A program made the translations under genes and the position numbers. This document shows, one piece after another, positions 32,900 through 46,053 of a stretch of DNA of 64,000 nt; the first letter of the stretch is position 1, and each line of letters starts with the position of its first letter. Under the pieces are notes generated by a model, which made no database searches, was not told the DNA's origin, and saw only the letters and a program-made list of their open reading frames with translations. Source of the stretch: Pyrrhoderma lamaoense (taxonomy: Eukaryota; Basidiomycota; Agaricomycetes; Hymenochaetales; Hymenochaetaceae); assembly GCA_002794735.1 (NCBI GenBank), contig NBAZ01000042.1, forward strand, positions 30,912-94,911, given 5' to 3'.

Positions 32900-35800
32900 T
32901 CTATCTCTTTTTGCGTGTATATATACCAACAACAACTGAGCTGTCCGCGCTTGAGGTGCTGATGATACTTTCGGACCGTCTATCATTTCTGTTACTGATA
33001 ACACCTCATGAGACATTTAAATAAGCACTATACCTTTTACGAGAAGTACGCTTAGGTTTCTCATCCTCTTCGTTGTCTTCTTGTATAATTTCAACAAGGA
33101 ATTCGAACAATTCCCTCAGTTCTTCAATCTTGCGGAACCCCTCTTCATTGAAATTAGTGAGATGAGTTTCATACTTTTTCAAAAGAGAATTATCAAAGCG
33201 TATGAGTGCATTCAGGCTGATTGTGTCCTTGGGAGGCCGGCGCTATAGTTACGTGTGGAAACAATTTATAATAATGAAGAGGAACAAGAGACATACAGTA
33301 CGAACCCCGTTCACGAGTAACTCTAAGGTACAGATTTTGCCCTCATCAACCGTTTCAGGCATGTATAGCCTATTAACTAGTTGGCAAAGGATTTTCTTGT
33401 CCTCCCCTATAATCATACATCAGAGAATCATTGAAACTATTATAATGAAAAAAGCGTACTTCTTATATCCTTGTTAGCTAGTCATCTGACTATTTCGATT
33501 GCTAAGTCAAAATGTACAGTTTCGTCCGCATCCGGACCAGACAATTTTCTAATCAGCGGTATGGCGTCAGCAGAAAAGTTTACACTAAACTAAGTAAGCA
33601 TACTCACGCGATCTTCTGAGGATCGGTCCAGTCGACAAGGAGAGAGCCAGCTTGCAGCGGGCTCACCATTTCCTCGCCTTCTTCCAGGTCACTATGGATT
33701 CATGAGAGTTCTTCATACACAGGCACAAATATCTAATAAAGTCATTAAATTTTGCCTACGAAGTGACAGAGTATAGGACATACTTTTTGCATCAACCTTT
33801 GGTTTGAGGGATGAGAATAGCAGAAAACGGGCAGGAAGTACAACAAAGCTTGTCGGACCTCTTGGTTTTCTGCATAATCTGGGGACATATAGGCTACTAC
33901 TGGGCTTTTAAGCACCTTGATAAAGGCACGCCAGTAAAGATATGATCTCATGTTCTCAACCACCTACGTTTTCATCTTCTATCAACCTGTGTAGCATAAG
34001 TTTCGCCAGTCCTTTGCAGTATATAGCTTGTAGTTCAGGCGATTCGCAAACTTCGAATTGTCGTAACAAAAAAACCGATTACTTCATCACCCTATGGATA
34101 TAGTCAGATGAGCCAACAGGAATTAAAAGGTCCTTACGTGACGAGCTACGTCGTGAAGAGGATCACCTCCATATACTAAAATAATATCGAAAGCGACTTG
34201 CAGAGCTTGTACTTTATGGGACTCGGAAACACTAGGTGATAAAACCTCATTCACGAAGTTACTGAACGAGTTTTTTGCCATATGCCGATAGATGTAGATG
34301 AAGGTTAATCAGTTGTTTTGAGTGCGAGTGGCGTAGACATACCCATGTGATAAAAAAACATAACCCCTAGGCTGTTAGAGCTAGTTTACGCATGCCCGGT
34401 TCTGTATTGCCTATTGAAGGGAGTATCAAATCTCCTAGCACTCCCTCCAAAGTAGAGTTATCTTCGAATGACTGAACCGGATTGAGAAGTAGTTAACATA
34501 TAGGGGAGTCCGAACTTACACTTTCAACGCGTTCCAGCATGCCTACAACATAGCGTCAAGCAACGAATATCAATTGAGTTTGCCCGTTCACACTCTTCAG
34601 GAGTCATCTCTGTCTGTGGTTTACGAGGTCGGCCGGGTGTACGTGTGGGCATTGTGGTGTCTTTCATGTCTAGAGTTGACTCGACGCTTTTCGTTCTCTG
34701 AAATTAAAATGTTAATTGAACAAAAGATGGAAATATGTGGGAATCCAACCAAGTATTCGTCATCTGAATCCGCGTCGCGAAGCTCATGAATTATTTCAAC
34801 GACAATACGTATTAGATCCTTTTCGTCCTTGTTCAATTTGCATAGTATATCAAGACATTGTGGAACTAATGGATCTGGTAGGACCTCCTGTGATAACAGA
34901 TTTGCTAGACGACTTGTTAATATAATATTATGGAAATTTGCATGTTACATACTTACATACTTATAAGAGCTGATATTTTCCTTCGTCCAATCTCGTCAGC
35001 GAAGTCTAGATGCACAGCTATTCGCATGGGCTCGCCCAGTACAAATTGTTTGTCCGCGATCTCTGGAAGGACAGCTTCGGAGTTCTCATCGCCACCAAGA
35101 GTCCTCGCTTCTTCGAGCTCGGTTTATTAGCTCGTTATAAAGTGACTGTATTCTGAAAGCAAGTGCGGTCATGACAGGCATTATTTGCCTCGATGCGAGC
35201 ATCATCTTTTGTACTAGCACAGAAGTCAACAAATGTGCGGGCAAGGAAAGCCCTTGTTGGGGTTAGGTTATCCCAGAAATCATCTGGTGATCATATTAGA
35301 CATGCATGCAAAAGAATTGGTATACCTGTACTTACTCGTAAACTCTAGATTGTCAAATATATCTTTGCGAGTTTTAAAGAGGGGCATAAGCGCCATGTGC
35401 GCTGGTCCATCATGTTTCCCTTTTTCGGCATCAAGGTCGAAGAGCTCAATAAACTTCAGGACGTCCGCATCTTCATCAGCCCAAGACGCGACCAGCTTTG
35501 ATGCTGCTGTGACAACACTTTCTTCTCTGTCCCTAAGACCTAGTTGCTCGAGTACCGGGCTATATGCGAGTTTTCTGATTACTGGTTCAACGTCTCGTGT
35601 TCGTGAGATGATAGCAGAAAGCGTAGCGGATGTAACCGGAATATATGCAAGAGCAGCTTTCCGTACCTCTCTGAAAATGCAATGTAAGATTTAGAGACAA
35701 AAGTTTAATGGAACGCCTAACACATACACTGTAATGTCATGAACAAGAGTATCTAAAACGATATTGAGGATCTCTTCCTGATCATCAATTCCGATATTCG

Positions 35801-36501
35801 GGCTCAGCAGTTTTCCAGGGGCCATGATAGCCTGAGCGCAAATAATGGGTTCTTTATCATGAGCACGGTCGATGAGGGCGCAATGAACTAATTTGAAAAT
35901 TTCCTCGCTACAAGTCTCTTTAGGGGTGTCTTCATAAGAATATGACATGGGACTCGCTCGATCTGGCTCATGGATTTTATAATCTCTGTAACGATTTGGG
36001 TTGTAACGCGATATCGTACATTCTTGTCCTTGGCTTCAAAACCTCTTAGTAGAAAACTAGCTAATCGAAGTACAAAGCGGTATGCCCGGGTTTTCATCGT
36101 CCTGCTCACTTCTATTACCGGATATTTGCCTCTCTACTTCAAAAATACATCAAACATACCACCGACCTAATCATTAATACACATACCTTTCTCATTAAGG
36201 AACTTAACGTATCCAGCTATAAATTTAACTACGCGGTCAACAACCACGGATCCTTTCTTTAGCGGCAGTAGACGGGTGACCATAGAGATGAACATGTCCT
36301 CAAAAGCCTTTCTCCTGCAAATTGTTCATTGACACCATTTTGTGTTGGTACATCGAGGTCAGCTGCAGCTATATGTAGCTTGCTTAAAGCAACAAAGTTC
36401 TTTTGATGGTTTGCTGTCATTACTTGTGCCCGTTCGAATATCCGCAGTATGCCTTCTGGAATCAAAGTTGAGACGGGGGTCACTGTTCTTTTCAGCGGCA
36501 T
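32900..36501 (-). pseudogene. Condensin complex subunit 3 (CAP-G/Ycg1) pseudogene, minus copy
   Basis: HEAT-repeat condensin subunit; the whole protein would act in mitotic chromosome compaction in the nucleus. Landmarks read through introns include FERAQVMTANHQKNFVALSK at the N-terminus, GFEAKDKNVRYRVTTQIVTE, IDRAHDKEPIICAQAI, TLEGVLGDLILPS, YMSPDYAENQEVRQALLYF, FVPVYEEL and VDWTDPQKI, and a basic C-terminus. Defects: frame losses after QFAGE, after MSQIE, near EANMPV and after YNEL, plus stops in place of sense codons at LTA*GLCFFIT and at ELS*IHSDLEEG. The plus copy at 54631-58232 shares all of these. Both are therefore probably non-functional, and an intact gene should exist elsewhere. 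Confidence 0.8.
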
Positions 36502-36742
36502 TTTTCGTGAATAAAAGTGGAACGGTGATCGGGCCAACACGCCTGTAAGTTGTGTTCAAAAGGCAGTCAACGCGACTTGGTCACAAAAGTAACGCGGCGC
36601 GTCTATATGATGATGTCACGCGGTTGTATTCAACACCGTGACTCTTCCTCTAGACTCAAGTGACAAGACCTAATTTTCTACAGGTGCTCTAAACTTACAT
36701 AGAATACTACAAACATAGGACATATATTGGCAGTCATCGAGC

Positions 36743-37057
36743 ATGGCGCCCAATCCAGCATTCGATCTTGACTCTCTTTCTTCAGCGATACCAACTGTTT
36801 TCAATCAGGTGCAAACGTCTGCGGCAACTCATAAGAACTGTGTTACCCTATTCAAGATTTAAGCTGCATCAGCAAAAATAACGGAATCTGTAGACAGGGG
36901 TAGAGGAAACCCAGAAATAAGGCTAATTGGAGAAACATTATTTGCTGAAATCGTTATGGACATGTTGATTCGTGTGCTTGTTATAAAAAAGGGTGTTGCC
37001 GCTGGTGATAGGATAGTGAAATTTGTTGCCAGCTATGTGAAATTTCTCGGGGAAAAG
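36743..37057 (+). pseudogene. Truncated second CND3 N-terminal exon
   Basis: From ATG 36743 the frame reads AFDLDSLSSAIPTVFNQVQT, then a stop, then RLIGETLFAEIVMDMLIRV and DRIVKFVASYVKFLGEK. It ends at a GTATGA donor followed by an (AT)n run. This matches the first exon of condensin subunit 3 but is clearly diverged from the copy starting at 36501, with which it is head-to-head at 241 bp. No downstream exons follow; truncated Mgr3-like sequence lies beyond. Confidence 0.75.
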
Positions 37058-37061
37058 GTAT

Positions 37062-37092
37062 GATATATATCTATATATATATATATATATAT
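37062..37092. repeat. (AT)n microsatellite
   Basis: Run of AT dinucleotides at the donor side of the truncated CND3 exon. Mirrored near 54040-54070. It marks the join between the CND3 fragment and Mgr3-like sequence. Confidence 0.9.
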
Positions 37093-37175
37093 TGAATCTG
37101 AATATAAACTAATATGAAAGTCCTTGTAGCTTCAGAAACGGAAGAGGGGGAAGAGCATCTTATTTCTAACTAGAC

Positions 37176-38319
37176 TTACATAGGCTCACCGTGACGAAAA
37201 TAGTAATTCCTCGATCGTTCCAAAAGCGCAGCGATTTCGGATCTAGATAGTCTCACCCAAGGGGCAGGCCTAGCTCCCCAATTTCCTGCGTAGGGCTTTC
37301 AAAGCTACTGCGCGACCCATGTCGATTCCTCGGATACTTCTCAAACGCACTCGTCATGTTTACAGTAACACTTTTTATAGGAGGCATTTTTACTCTATTA
37401 TCATTCTCAACCTCGGTGAACCCACGTCCTGCAACGAAAACAAGACCGTATTCGTCGTAAATAAGTTTCATCACTTCTACTACAGCGAAGCTTAACCATA
37501 GGTCTTCGTCATCTGAGCGTTCGAGAGACTCTGCAAGGTCGCCAAGCTTCAAAGCAAGAGCGACTAGACGCATGCGAACTTTGGGATCCATGTCTGGAAC
37601 TGTTTGCTTAGCGAGGAACTGAGAGTCAAGCCAATCAACTAGTCTCATTTTGAGCCCAGATTTTTTACCAATTGATTTTTGCTCTGAAGAGGTAGATGTA
37701 GTTGGATCAGGTGCTTGCGAGTCAGATGAAGAAGTTGGATCCTCCTGCTTTTTTGAGAACATGAGTATTGAAGACTGTAACACATTGAATGCTTCTTCAA
37801 GGCAGTCTTCAGCTTCGGGGCCTCAGCCGGACTGATGGCAACTCCTGTTACTTTTAAGTTTGGGTCTGGAGCTAAAGATTCTAGAGGAAGTTGTTGAACT
37901 TTCTCCCAGGCTCTATGATTTCCGTTGAGTCTTGTGGCGATATCTTCATAACAGGACATAAAGAAGACATTACCTTGTTAAGTACTGGATACTCAGTTTC
38001 ATATCTCCTCTGGATTTGGCCCGTAGACCTGCTCTCAGATCCCCTCGCACCTCTTCCGGCCACATAGTAAGTATTGAATAAAATTCATATCTATATGTTG
38101 AGGCAAGAAGTCAAAGAAAAGGCCCAGGCGAGCGAGTTCGTCAGCTACAGACAGAACAACGTGCTTCATAAGCATGAGATACACATACAATCCACAAGCT
38201 GTAGCACCAATTCCACAAATAAGGAGTATAGAGAGTATGTGTGAGAAGCGAACCGGAGAATTCGAGAATTCTCTCTGATTACTTGACTTTGTCCCGATCT
38301 ACTTCTCCCAGAGTTTAAT
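37176..38319 (-). pseudogene. Mgr3-like TPR protein, truncated (minus copy)
   Basis: A basic N-terminus (NSRILRFASHIL) runs into one hydrophobic segment (LSILLICGIGATACGLYVYL). Then follow WPEEVRGDLRAGLRAKSRGD, ESLAPDPNLKVTGVAIS, CLEEAFNVLQSSI, RMRLVALALKLGDLAESLE and, in the other copy, LPPWVRLSRSEIAALLE. Order and content fit fungal Mgr3-type proteins (inner-membrane anchor plus TPR-like helices; partner of the mitochondrial i-AAA protease), from memory of the family. Exons change frame more than once, and the 3' end stops short at about 37176. This copy lacks one C near 37259 relative to the plus copy, ending the frame at GLPLG. Confidence 0.55.
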
Positions 38320-38669
38320 TATGAGCTTTGGCAAGTCCGAGCTGTGCATGGTGTCCTAATTTGTTGTCGGCACAAAGACATGACACTCCTCGAGCTTTTT
38401 GGTGCAGCGTTTCGCAATGCATGACTTGAATTTGTCCTAGCGCAGTTCCAGGCTTTTCTTGGTAGTATTGTTGTATGTCTCAGAGGCGAGTAGTCAATCC
38501 TAGCCTTCACTACTCGGGCTTTGATCATGCTTTGGCGCATCAGGTAGTCTCCCTTAGTGACTCTACGAAAGTCGATTTCAAAATTCTGATTCAAACTAGG
38601 AAACCAAAACGCGTAATGACGTGCACACAGAAAATGGCAGCGACGATGTCCCCAAGCCACAGGGACATG

Positions 38670-38841
38670 CACGGCGTGTCAGCAATTACTTAGCCGACCG
38701 TAGCTAGATTATTTATTTTTAAGCCCCTAAAAGGTCAAATTAGATTACCTTAGTATAGTCAATAAAGTCATCTTCTCCTGTGTGAAAAAGTCCGATAAAG
38801 TATTTCTAGGTCTATCAAGATCCTCTATGTTGATTTGAGAA
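38670..38841 (-). repeat. Dispersed repeat X, copy 2
   Basis: Mirror of 52290-52461 and relative of 12830-13004. The conserved 45-bp end is at 38670-38714. Confidence 0.75.
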
Positions 38842-39308
38842 ATGATGCTGAATATCTCGCGGGGTAGGTGACTCTGAAACTCAGTCTATCGTAAAAGCCA
38901 CGGTCTATGTTAGACTATTTACGGAATATGCCCTGCATAAGCATGACCAAAGTAGAGTGAATGAGTACTTCATTGAAGTTCTAATATCCTTTGTATCTTA
39001 CAATTCGTACACCCAAGTTTTTTACGATCTTGCGATGAGCCCATTATGCTCTTGACTAAATTGATCTAAACTACAAACTAACTAAGCAACAGAAATGCAA
39101 TGCTATAAGTACATCTGTGATGATTGCTGGTAAATACAAATGCAGGGTGAGTAGTGAAAAAAACGCAACCCCAATGGTATAGGTGTAGGTGCAGAGAGAA
39201 AGTCGAGAAAAAAGAATATCTATCGAGTATCCCTTCTGTTTGACAATCAAGGTCATCTTGGACTCGAAGGAAACACTTTTTGCCAGATTAACCCTGCCTG
39301 CAGTTATA

Positions 39309-42134
39309 TTAGATACTAGAATGAAGAGGGATTTTGTGGACATGCCTGCTCCTCTTCCAACTTTGTGAAGGCGAAGGTAACTCTTCTTCTGCTGGTCTCT
39401 TATTGACCTTGCTATCCTTTCTCTTAAGGACAGAAGTGACTTCGATCTCTGGTAAGTCTATCTTCAATAAGGCCCGTAAAATCGCAATGTGCACGTATTT
39501 GGGTCCGGTAAGTCGAGCTGGCTTTGTTATATCTTGATTCACGGAATGGAAGAAAGCAACCAGGGCCTTGCGGAAGGTCCTGATCAAAGTAAGTTGCCAC
39601 GAGAAAGCAGCAGGGACCTGCAAAATGTATCCCCGAATCGATTGGGGTCTTTTAAGAACCCCACACGCATTCCCATAGACATATCACCAGGGAATAGTTT
39701 ACTGAAATGACTCTTCTGATTAAGAGCTCTTTCCAAGGTCTCGTCATCATCTGCAGCGGGTGACTTCTCATATATGAAAGCAGTCCAGACGATTATCCAC
39801 CACAGTGATTCCAAATCATGAAGGTAGTTATGGTATATTCCGCCTTTGGCATTCTCTAAGCTCTCGTCCTCTTCGTCTTGGGTATCATCTTCCATCACTT
39901 CGTCAACTGTAAGTTCTGGGGTGCAAAATGGTATATCTGGCTTGCGATTTCTATGGCCATGAAATTTGGTGTCCCCTATTGATAAATATCATCAGAGAAA
40001 ATACATAAAAATCAACTGCAGAAACACATACCGTTCGAATGTCATGTTTACCCCCCCATCCAACCTCCTTAGCGTACTCGAAGTCTCCGATCAGGCCCCG
40101 TGTCTCTTCGGTCACTGGGTCCTTATAAAGATACAGGTTACCAACACTGATATCCCTATGCACCCAACCGGCCTCGTGCATAACTAGTAAGGCTATTGGC
40201 ATTTCGTCAGTTTCTTGGGCTTTGTATATTCATCTATAAAGACCACTTACTCATCAAAACATCAATCAAAACAGTATACATATCCCTCGTATTCCTCAGC
40301 TTATAGTAAGGGACAGCAACCTCTTTATAAACAATCCTGTAATGATATCGGTGGTAGTATTGCGACCTCCGGTTTTTCTCGAGTGCAGCGATAAATTGCC
40401 GATACTGCTTATTTGTTTCAGATAGATTACGGGGCTTGACGGATTTGCTATTGACAGTGGTTCTAAACGAACCTTGACTGGGTGGAACAGGGAACTCAAA
40501 TAGAGAAGAAAGGTCAGGAGATTGACCACGGAGAATTGTGTTCCTTGTATGGTCCTCGGTATCAAAGGCCTTCACCCTTCCCCAAGCTATTGGGCTCAGA
40601 GTATAAGTTCTGAAGTATTCTCTCTTCTCGGGATTACTGACATCATTGCAGATCATGTCGTGTATCCTATCCTCCGTCTGCCGCTCCTCTCCATGCCAGT
40701 AGTCCTTGATCACCACTTCCTCTCCGTACTCTCTTGAGCCTTTTCGAGCACGCCATATCCGGGTGCCAGAGCTCACGATACCTTCCGCCTTCTCTTTTGA
40801 GATTAAATCTTCTTCGCTCGTATAGTAGTATTCGCCATCAATCTCAAACCTATATAAGCGATTGCCATCTTCGAGCTTTGTATTCACTGTCATATCCCAT
40901 CCCAGCTCCTCTTTGTTAGCGAACGCCAGAGAAAGAAACATCCAGATGAGCTCTTTATATTGCTTAGAGTATAAATGTCAGGATACGTAAGAAATTTCAA
41001 GAGTAACATATGATACATACAGTCCGAAGATCAAATGTATCACAAGCCACAAGCATAGCCCGTGTAGCGGTCCATATTCTCAAACTAGTGCCTTCGATAT
41101 CGATCCCATAAACATGTCTACGACTCGGGTCAACTGCTAGAATATGTTGCATGCTGTGGATGGTTTGTTCGATATTCTGTGTAAACAGTCAACATTGGTT
41201 TCGTTTTAGTAGGAGGTAGTCACGTATTGACTTACTTGAAAGACATGTTCGGCGCCGGTGCCCGTTTTGAATTCTAATGCAACGGCTATGTTATACCAAA
41301 GTACCTTGTCCCCCATCGATTCTTCTGGATTTTGCAGTACTAGATATCCGTCCGGTCTTGTAATGCTATCCCTTATTGACCAAGGTATTGTGTTTCCGTC
41401 ATTGATGAGAGTTACGGTCGGCTCAGCACTAGTCGAACTTGTCTTTTGAGCAGCTCGAATAATGGCATCGAAGATGTTCTTCAGAGGCTTGTTATAGACG
41501 ACATTCTCACGGGCATTCTTGTATCTCAAGTGCTGAAATTCCCTCCATACATAGGAGCCTTCATACTCCTCTACAAGGTGACCACTATCGATTAGAGAGT
41601 CTACGATGCTTTCAATGTCAAACCCGTGCCGAAGTGGAGGCATGATCGACGAAAAGAGCTCGAATGTTCCCCTTGGAACAGTTTTGCCCAGATCTTGCAG
41701 GATAGCACTTCTCTGATGCTCTGAGTACCCCGAGCAGTATTCCCCAGTTGATCCAAGTGGTGCTTTTACAGGGGAATCCCTGGCTTGTTCAAGAGAGGCC
41801 GTCCTTTGTCTCCTTGGTGTTTCAACCAACTGCGAACGTGCTTTGGCGTTTGGGGGGTGGTTGGCCTCTTAAATGGCGACGATTGATGTGAGTCTGCACT
41901 GACTCCTACATGTGATACTGGTGTGCTTGATGAGATACTACTACTAGATTTTTCAATTTGTTTTGGGTATATTGGTACTCTTGACGAAGTAGTCGCCGCA
42001 AGTACTGCCTCCGTTTTTCGGGGAGATGATGTAGAGAGCACTGGATGATCTGATTGCGAGGTATAATGGGATGCGATTGATAGCTCATGAGAGCTGTGCG
42101 AGGATGTTCCCTCAGAATTGGAATTAAGTACCAT
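39309..42134 (-). CDS. FunK1A: FunK1-type kinase, minus copy
   Basis: Mirror of 48997-51822, with coordinates related by 91131 minus the position and no difference seen in the coding frames. ATG at 42134 opens a Ser-rich leader, and the remaining exons follow the structure described for the plus copy. Domains: PD (RPDGYLVL) and ALEFK as a PD-(D/E)xK signature, SSGTRIW as the Gly-rich stretch, VVIKDYW with the likely Lys, WVHRDISVGN, DFE in the DFG position, RTGTPNFMA, and HDLESLWW. The tail is Lys/Arg-rich (KRKDSKVNKRPAEEE), so nuclear location is likely. It points away from the spacer, divergent from its twin, with FunK1B between them on the same strand. Substrate unknown. Confidence 0.8.
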
Positions 42135-42843
42135 CTCAAAGATGTTGTGAGATACTTGTTGTGTTGATAGGTAAGAGAAATAGACGCGCTGACGCGCCGT
42201 AGTCACATGATTGTATCCCGTGACACGCTTAAGAGTCCTTGATCGACACTAGTACAATTTGGGCTATATATGCATTAATCAGCAATATCTGTAATCAACA
42301 AACTATTGAAAGATACAATTATTCTCTCTCAATTTTCAAGGATATTATGAGTCTGAAGTGCTTATAAGATATTCTACTATTTAATATACTAGAGGATATT
42401 ATCACTTTACTGGAAGAAAAAAATAATTTATTTTTGACAGCAACTGTATGGATCCAAAAAACTTCTTGCCTTACGTGGAGAAAACTACTACATATGTAAC
42501 ATTATGTGCTAGCTGAACGTGGACCCCGGCGTCCCTAAGTATACCCAGCTGTAGATAGCTGCGTAATCATGTCTTTGTAGAGTATGCGAACACACCGTCT
42601 GGCAAGCTTGACATTCAAATGCTAGTCAGTCCAGGACTGTATTTCTTATGTGCCTAGAAAAGAAATTCTTAGTCAAAGTAGATCTTGAAGACAACAATTG
42701 GGCGATGTGAGCCCGACTTGGGTCGAGCTTCCGCTTGTTTACTGAACAGCAGCCATACAGAAGAGAGAGATGGATAAATACACATATAAATTACGTGAGA
42801 TGATGAACAAAAGACTGATTCTATGAATTAGTTAGAGACAAAA
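42135..42843. other. FunK1B-FunK1A intergenic region
   Basis: The left edge (42161) is the end of IR-A. To 42843 the DNA is AT-rich with no supported gene; only a short open extension of the FunK1A leader frame reaches 42206. Confidence 0.5.
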
Positions 42844-45501
42844 CTACTTCATCAGTATTGATATTATTTTATTGACAGTAACATGTCCACCTAAAGTCGT
42901 ATTGTCGAATCCAGTACGTTGAGGTAGATGTCCTATTGTCTGTTGGGATACGCTGGGTCCGAGAAACTTGGCCATTAATACATCAACCTTGCTATTACTA
43001 GTAATTCTATTCTCGGTCATTCCTTTCGAAGCATCCGTCCGTGCAGAGTAACCCGTAGAGAACAAGGTACGCAACGGATCAATCCATGACTTGACTAGGG
43101 TCTGAATTGTTCTGGAAACTCCATCTCGTCCAGAACCTTTAGAGTTATAAATCCTGTCTTTGCATTCCAAACATTCATATCATTCTCTGAAGTCCAATTC
43201 TCCAATCCTCGCATTGGGTGCCTCTTCTTCTCAGGAAGTAGCCCTCCACCTGAGTATGCAGCACAAATCCAGTACAAAACATAAAGTAGTGACTCATAGT
43301 CAAATCGAACCATATGAACCGGTGGATTGTTCACATGGAGATCGATAGACATGAATGGCCTCGTACCTGTCCGCATTCCAACATGGTCAGGCCTCGATTC
43401 AGTCTCTCGTGTTGATGCAACATCCCAGTCGTTTAGTACTCCTTGTACCGATCCATCATTAAGACGTCGAAACATGAGATTATTGATACTGATGTCACGA
43501 TGCTTTATTCCTAACACGCTTGCTCCAAGTAATGTATAGCTATCCAATTTTCAGTTTTCTATTTCCCATATAAAGACATGATTACGCACCTAATACAATA
43601 TGGCGAATAGCTTCCTTGAATACTTCTGCATCAGTCAACGTATACACTGGATCAAGACGTTCGAATCCAATAAACCGTAACACTCGCTCTTCCTTGAGTC
43701 CTAACATTGCTCGAAATCGTTTATCTTTATCCAACACATCCCCCGTGAAGAAGTACCTGGGAAGACAATCGGCAAGCTTTACGGGGGCTTCCTCGTTGTC
43801 CACTTCCTCTAACACCCTCGAGCATCATCGATCATCTTCGTCTCAGTAACACGATCTCGCAATGGATAATACCATTTCATCACATGTCGCCACTCGCTCG
43901 GGTCGTCATATGTATTCTTCAGCTCCTCGTCCGATGTCTCCTCGGGTTGAACAAGTCTCACCCTGCCGTCTTGCGTCTGCCGTGTCTTCACCGCGTACAC
44001 CCGAGTGCCCTTCCCGACAATATCTCGGCCCGAACGTCCATAACGTTCTTCCAAGAATGAATGACACCTTCTCATCTCCAATATCGATGTCCTTCATTTT
44101 CCTTATAGTAAGTGTTTTCAACTTTGGTTCCGTAGCTGTCTTCTGATTCGATGTATCAACTGTCGCATCGTTCGGTGTTTCTTCAGCTGTGTCAGCAGGC
44201 GTCGCGACGTCTGTAGGACTCTCCTGCTTTACTACCCACTGGATATTTTCGACCTCCGCAGATGATCCAAAGCGAGCTGCGACTAGATCATTATACACCT
44301 TCAGCAGATAGACGAACCGGTACCGGTCCTTGACGAAGTCGAGTGGTGGTGAGCTTACGATCCCCTCGCGGTCGACGTAGTAGATCCAGAGGAGTCTGCT
44401 CGAGACAAAGAAGTGGATCACGTGTCGCCTCGTGATGTTCGCCGACATGTGATCACACATATATCTCGCAATCTGTGTCTCTCCCTTTTTCGTCGTTGTC
44501 GCTGATGCTACATCAGGTGTATGCGGCGTTGAGGTGGCAGACTGAGCGTTCTCTTGTCTTGCCTCCTCACGCGCTTCACGACGTTCCCCAGATTGACGAG
44601 GGTCACCGTCTTGAGCCCGCGAGCTAGCCTCTGGCTGTGCGCCTCCGCTATCGGCTTCTCCTTCTAGACGTCGTTTCTTGTTTACCACATCATTCACCTG
44701 ATGCGGGGGTTCGCTGGCTGCGCCCGCCCTCTCGTTCTCCGACCTGCGCTTACTGCCTTGCTTAGAAGCTGCTAGATGTTGTGTCTCTGATGATTAGCTA
44801 TCCACAATACATACTCGATACTGATACGGTAGGTTACTCACCCTTTGTTGAGCTGCTTTCGCTTTCGATCTTCTTGCTTCCCTTGAATTCAATAACACTG
44901 AATACATCTCCCCACGTCCATCTTTGCTGCCATTTCTGGCCGTACTCCTTCCATGATTTGCCCTTCAGTGCAGGATGATTCGCTGGCAAAAAAACAAAAT
45001 CCGGCTTCTGACCTTCGTCGTCTGGATACACCTTGATGAGATGTGAGTCACTTCGTACTAGTGCCACACTTGGACTCATCCTTGACACCGCACGTAGGAT
45101 TGAATTTGTTAGGTTAACAAATTTAGGATAGTGGAGAACTTCCTGCGTGTATTTTCCCCGTAATCGAAAAAGGCCTGCAAAACATCGGTCTCCTTAAGAG
45201 CCGTCAAAATCAAACTGTCATCCGTAGGAATGCTGATGTCTTTAGATAGGCTCGAGACACTTCCACCCGCAGCAATGTTCTGCATGGCTATCACAAACTT
45301 GTCGATTGTTTCAACGCGTATGACATTGGCTAGATCGTGCTGTAGATGCTTGTCTATCACCTCACTTGTGTTCCTGGACCCCATTGGATCTTTACTGGAC
45401 TTTCCAGTTCCAGGGATCATCGACTTGGTGACAGTAGCAAGACCACGTCTCAGGGGTGTTGAAGCTCGTATTGGTTCAGATGCCATGTTTGGGTGTGACA
45501 T
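42844..45501 (-). pseudogene. FunK1B: single-copy FunK1-type kinase with several frameshifts
   Basis: Third FunK1 family. In order: leader from ATG 45501, KPDFVFLP and VIEFKG (PD-(D/E)xK signature), then a roughly 85-residue disordered insert with basic clusters (SKRRSENE, NKKRRLEGE) and Glu/Arg runs. Next come VDREGIV, VGKGTRVYAVK (Gly loop), KHRDISINN, DWD in the DFG position, MRTGTRPFMSID and a C-terminal extension. An intron at 44787-44841 joins in phase. Frame breaks lie near 45160, 44055, 43817, 43535 and 43110, each mendable by one or two bases. With five breaks I call it broken, but all conserved motifs survive, so consensus error is a serious alternative. Confidence 0.7.
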
Positions 45502-46053
45502 AGTGATAGAAACGAGCTAAGATGATACAGTGGTTGGAACAAGGGAGAGAGTATAGATGAGATGAGGTGGTCGACTGAGAGGGAAGGAGAGGGGATGTTT
45601 TTAAACTGGACGCAGCCTGCTTACATCTGGATGGTTTGTGTCAGGATAATTGGCTGATGACTGTCTCGGAAAGCCCATCTCTTAGCTAACAATCGATAAC
45701 CTGGGTAGAAGCACCACCAAATACTATACGATGCCCCTAAAGACTGTTTACGGATGTTAAGAACCTTGGTGACAGTTAGCTGGATGGGCTCCGAATCGCC
45801 CAGGGTCCTGTATTCCAATATAACCATTTGGGATAAGTGATCCCTGGAATACGTCCAGATATGGAAGGTGGTCCCTGGAATACACTCGCCAGTATACCAG
45901 TACTGTCTCCGCAGCGGCAACAGTCCAGCATGATGCCCTTGTGAAATCCCGAGCTGATCTTGATACGTTGGCACGGAGATGGATTCGTTGGTTGTAGCAC
46001 ATTGTGGGCTTTATATCTCTGCTATCCTCGCTGAAGAATTATGAAGACAACAC
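45502..46053. other. Divergent upstream region, FunK1B and coiled-coil gene
   Basis: Contains two or three copies of the word ccctggaatac (about 45841-45890) and the start of a segment (about 45720-46157) that recurs in shortened form at 48540-48974. No supported gene. Confidence 0.5.

Larger units (their letters stand above)
27093..42161. repeat. Inverted repeat A, left arm (15.1 kb)
   Basis: Reverse complement of 48970-64000. Paired positions sum to 91131 near the spacer and drift only to about 91126 by the K2 module, so the inner 10 kb are almost identical. The outer limit is set by the end of the window, not by loss of homology. Confidence 0.95.
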
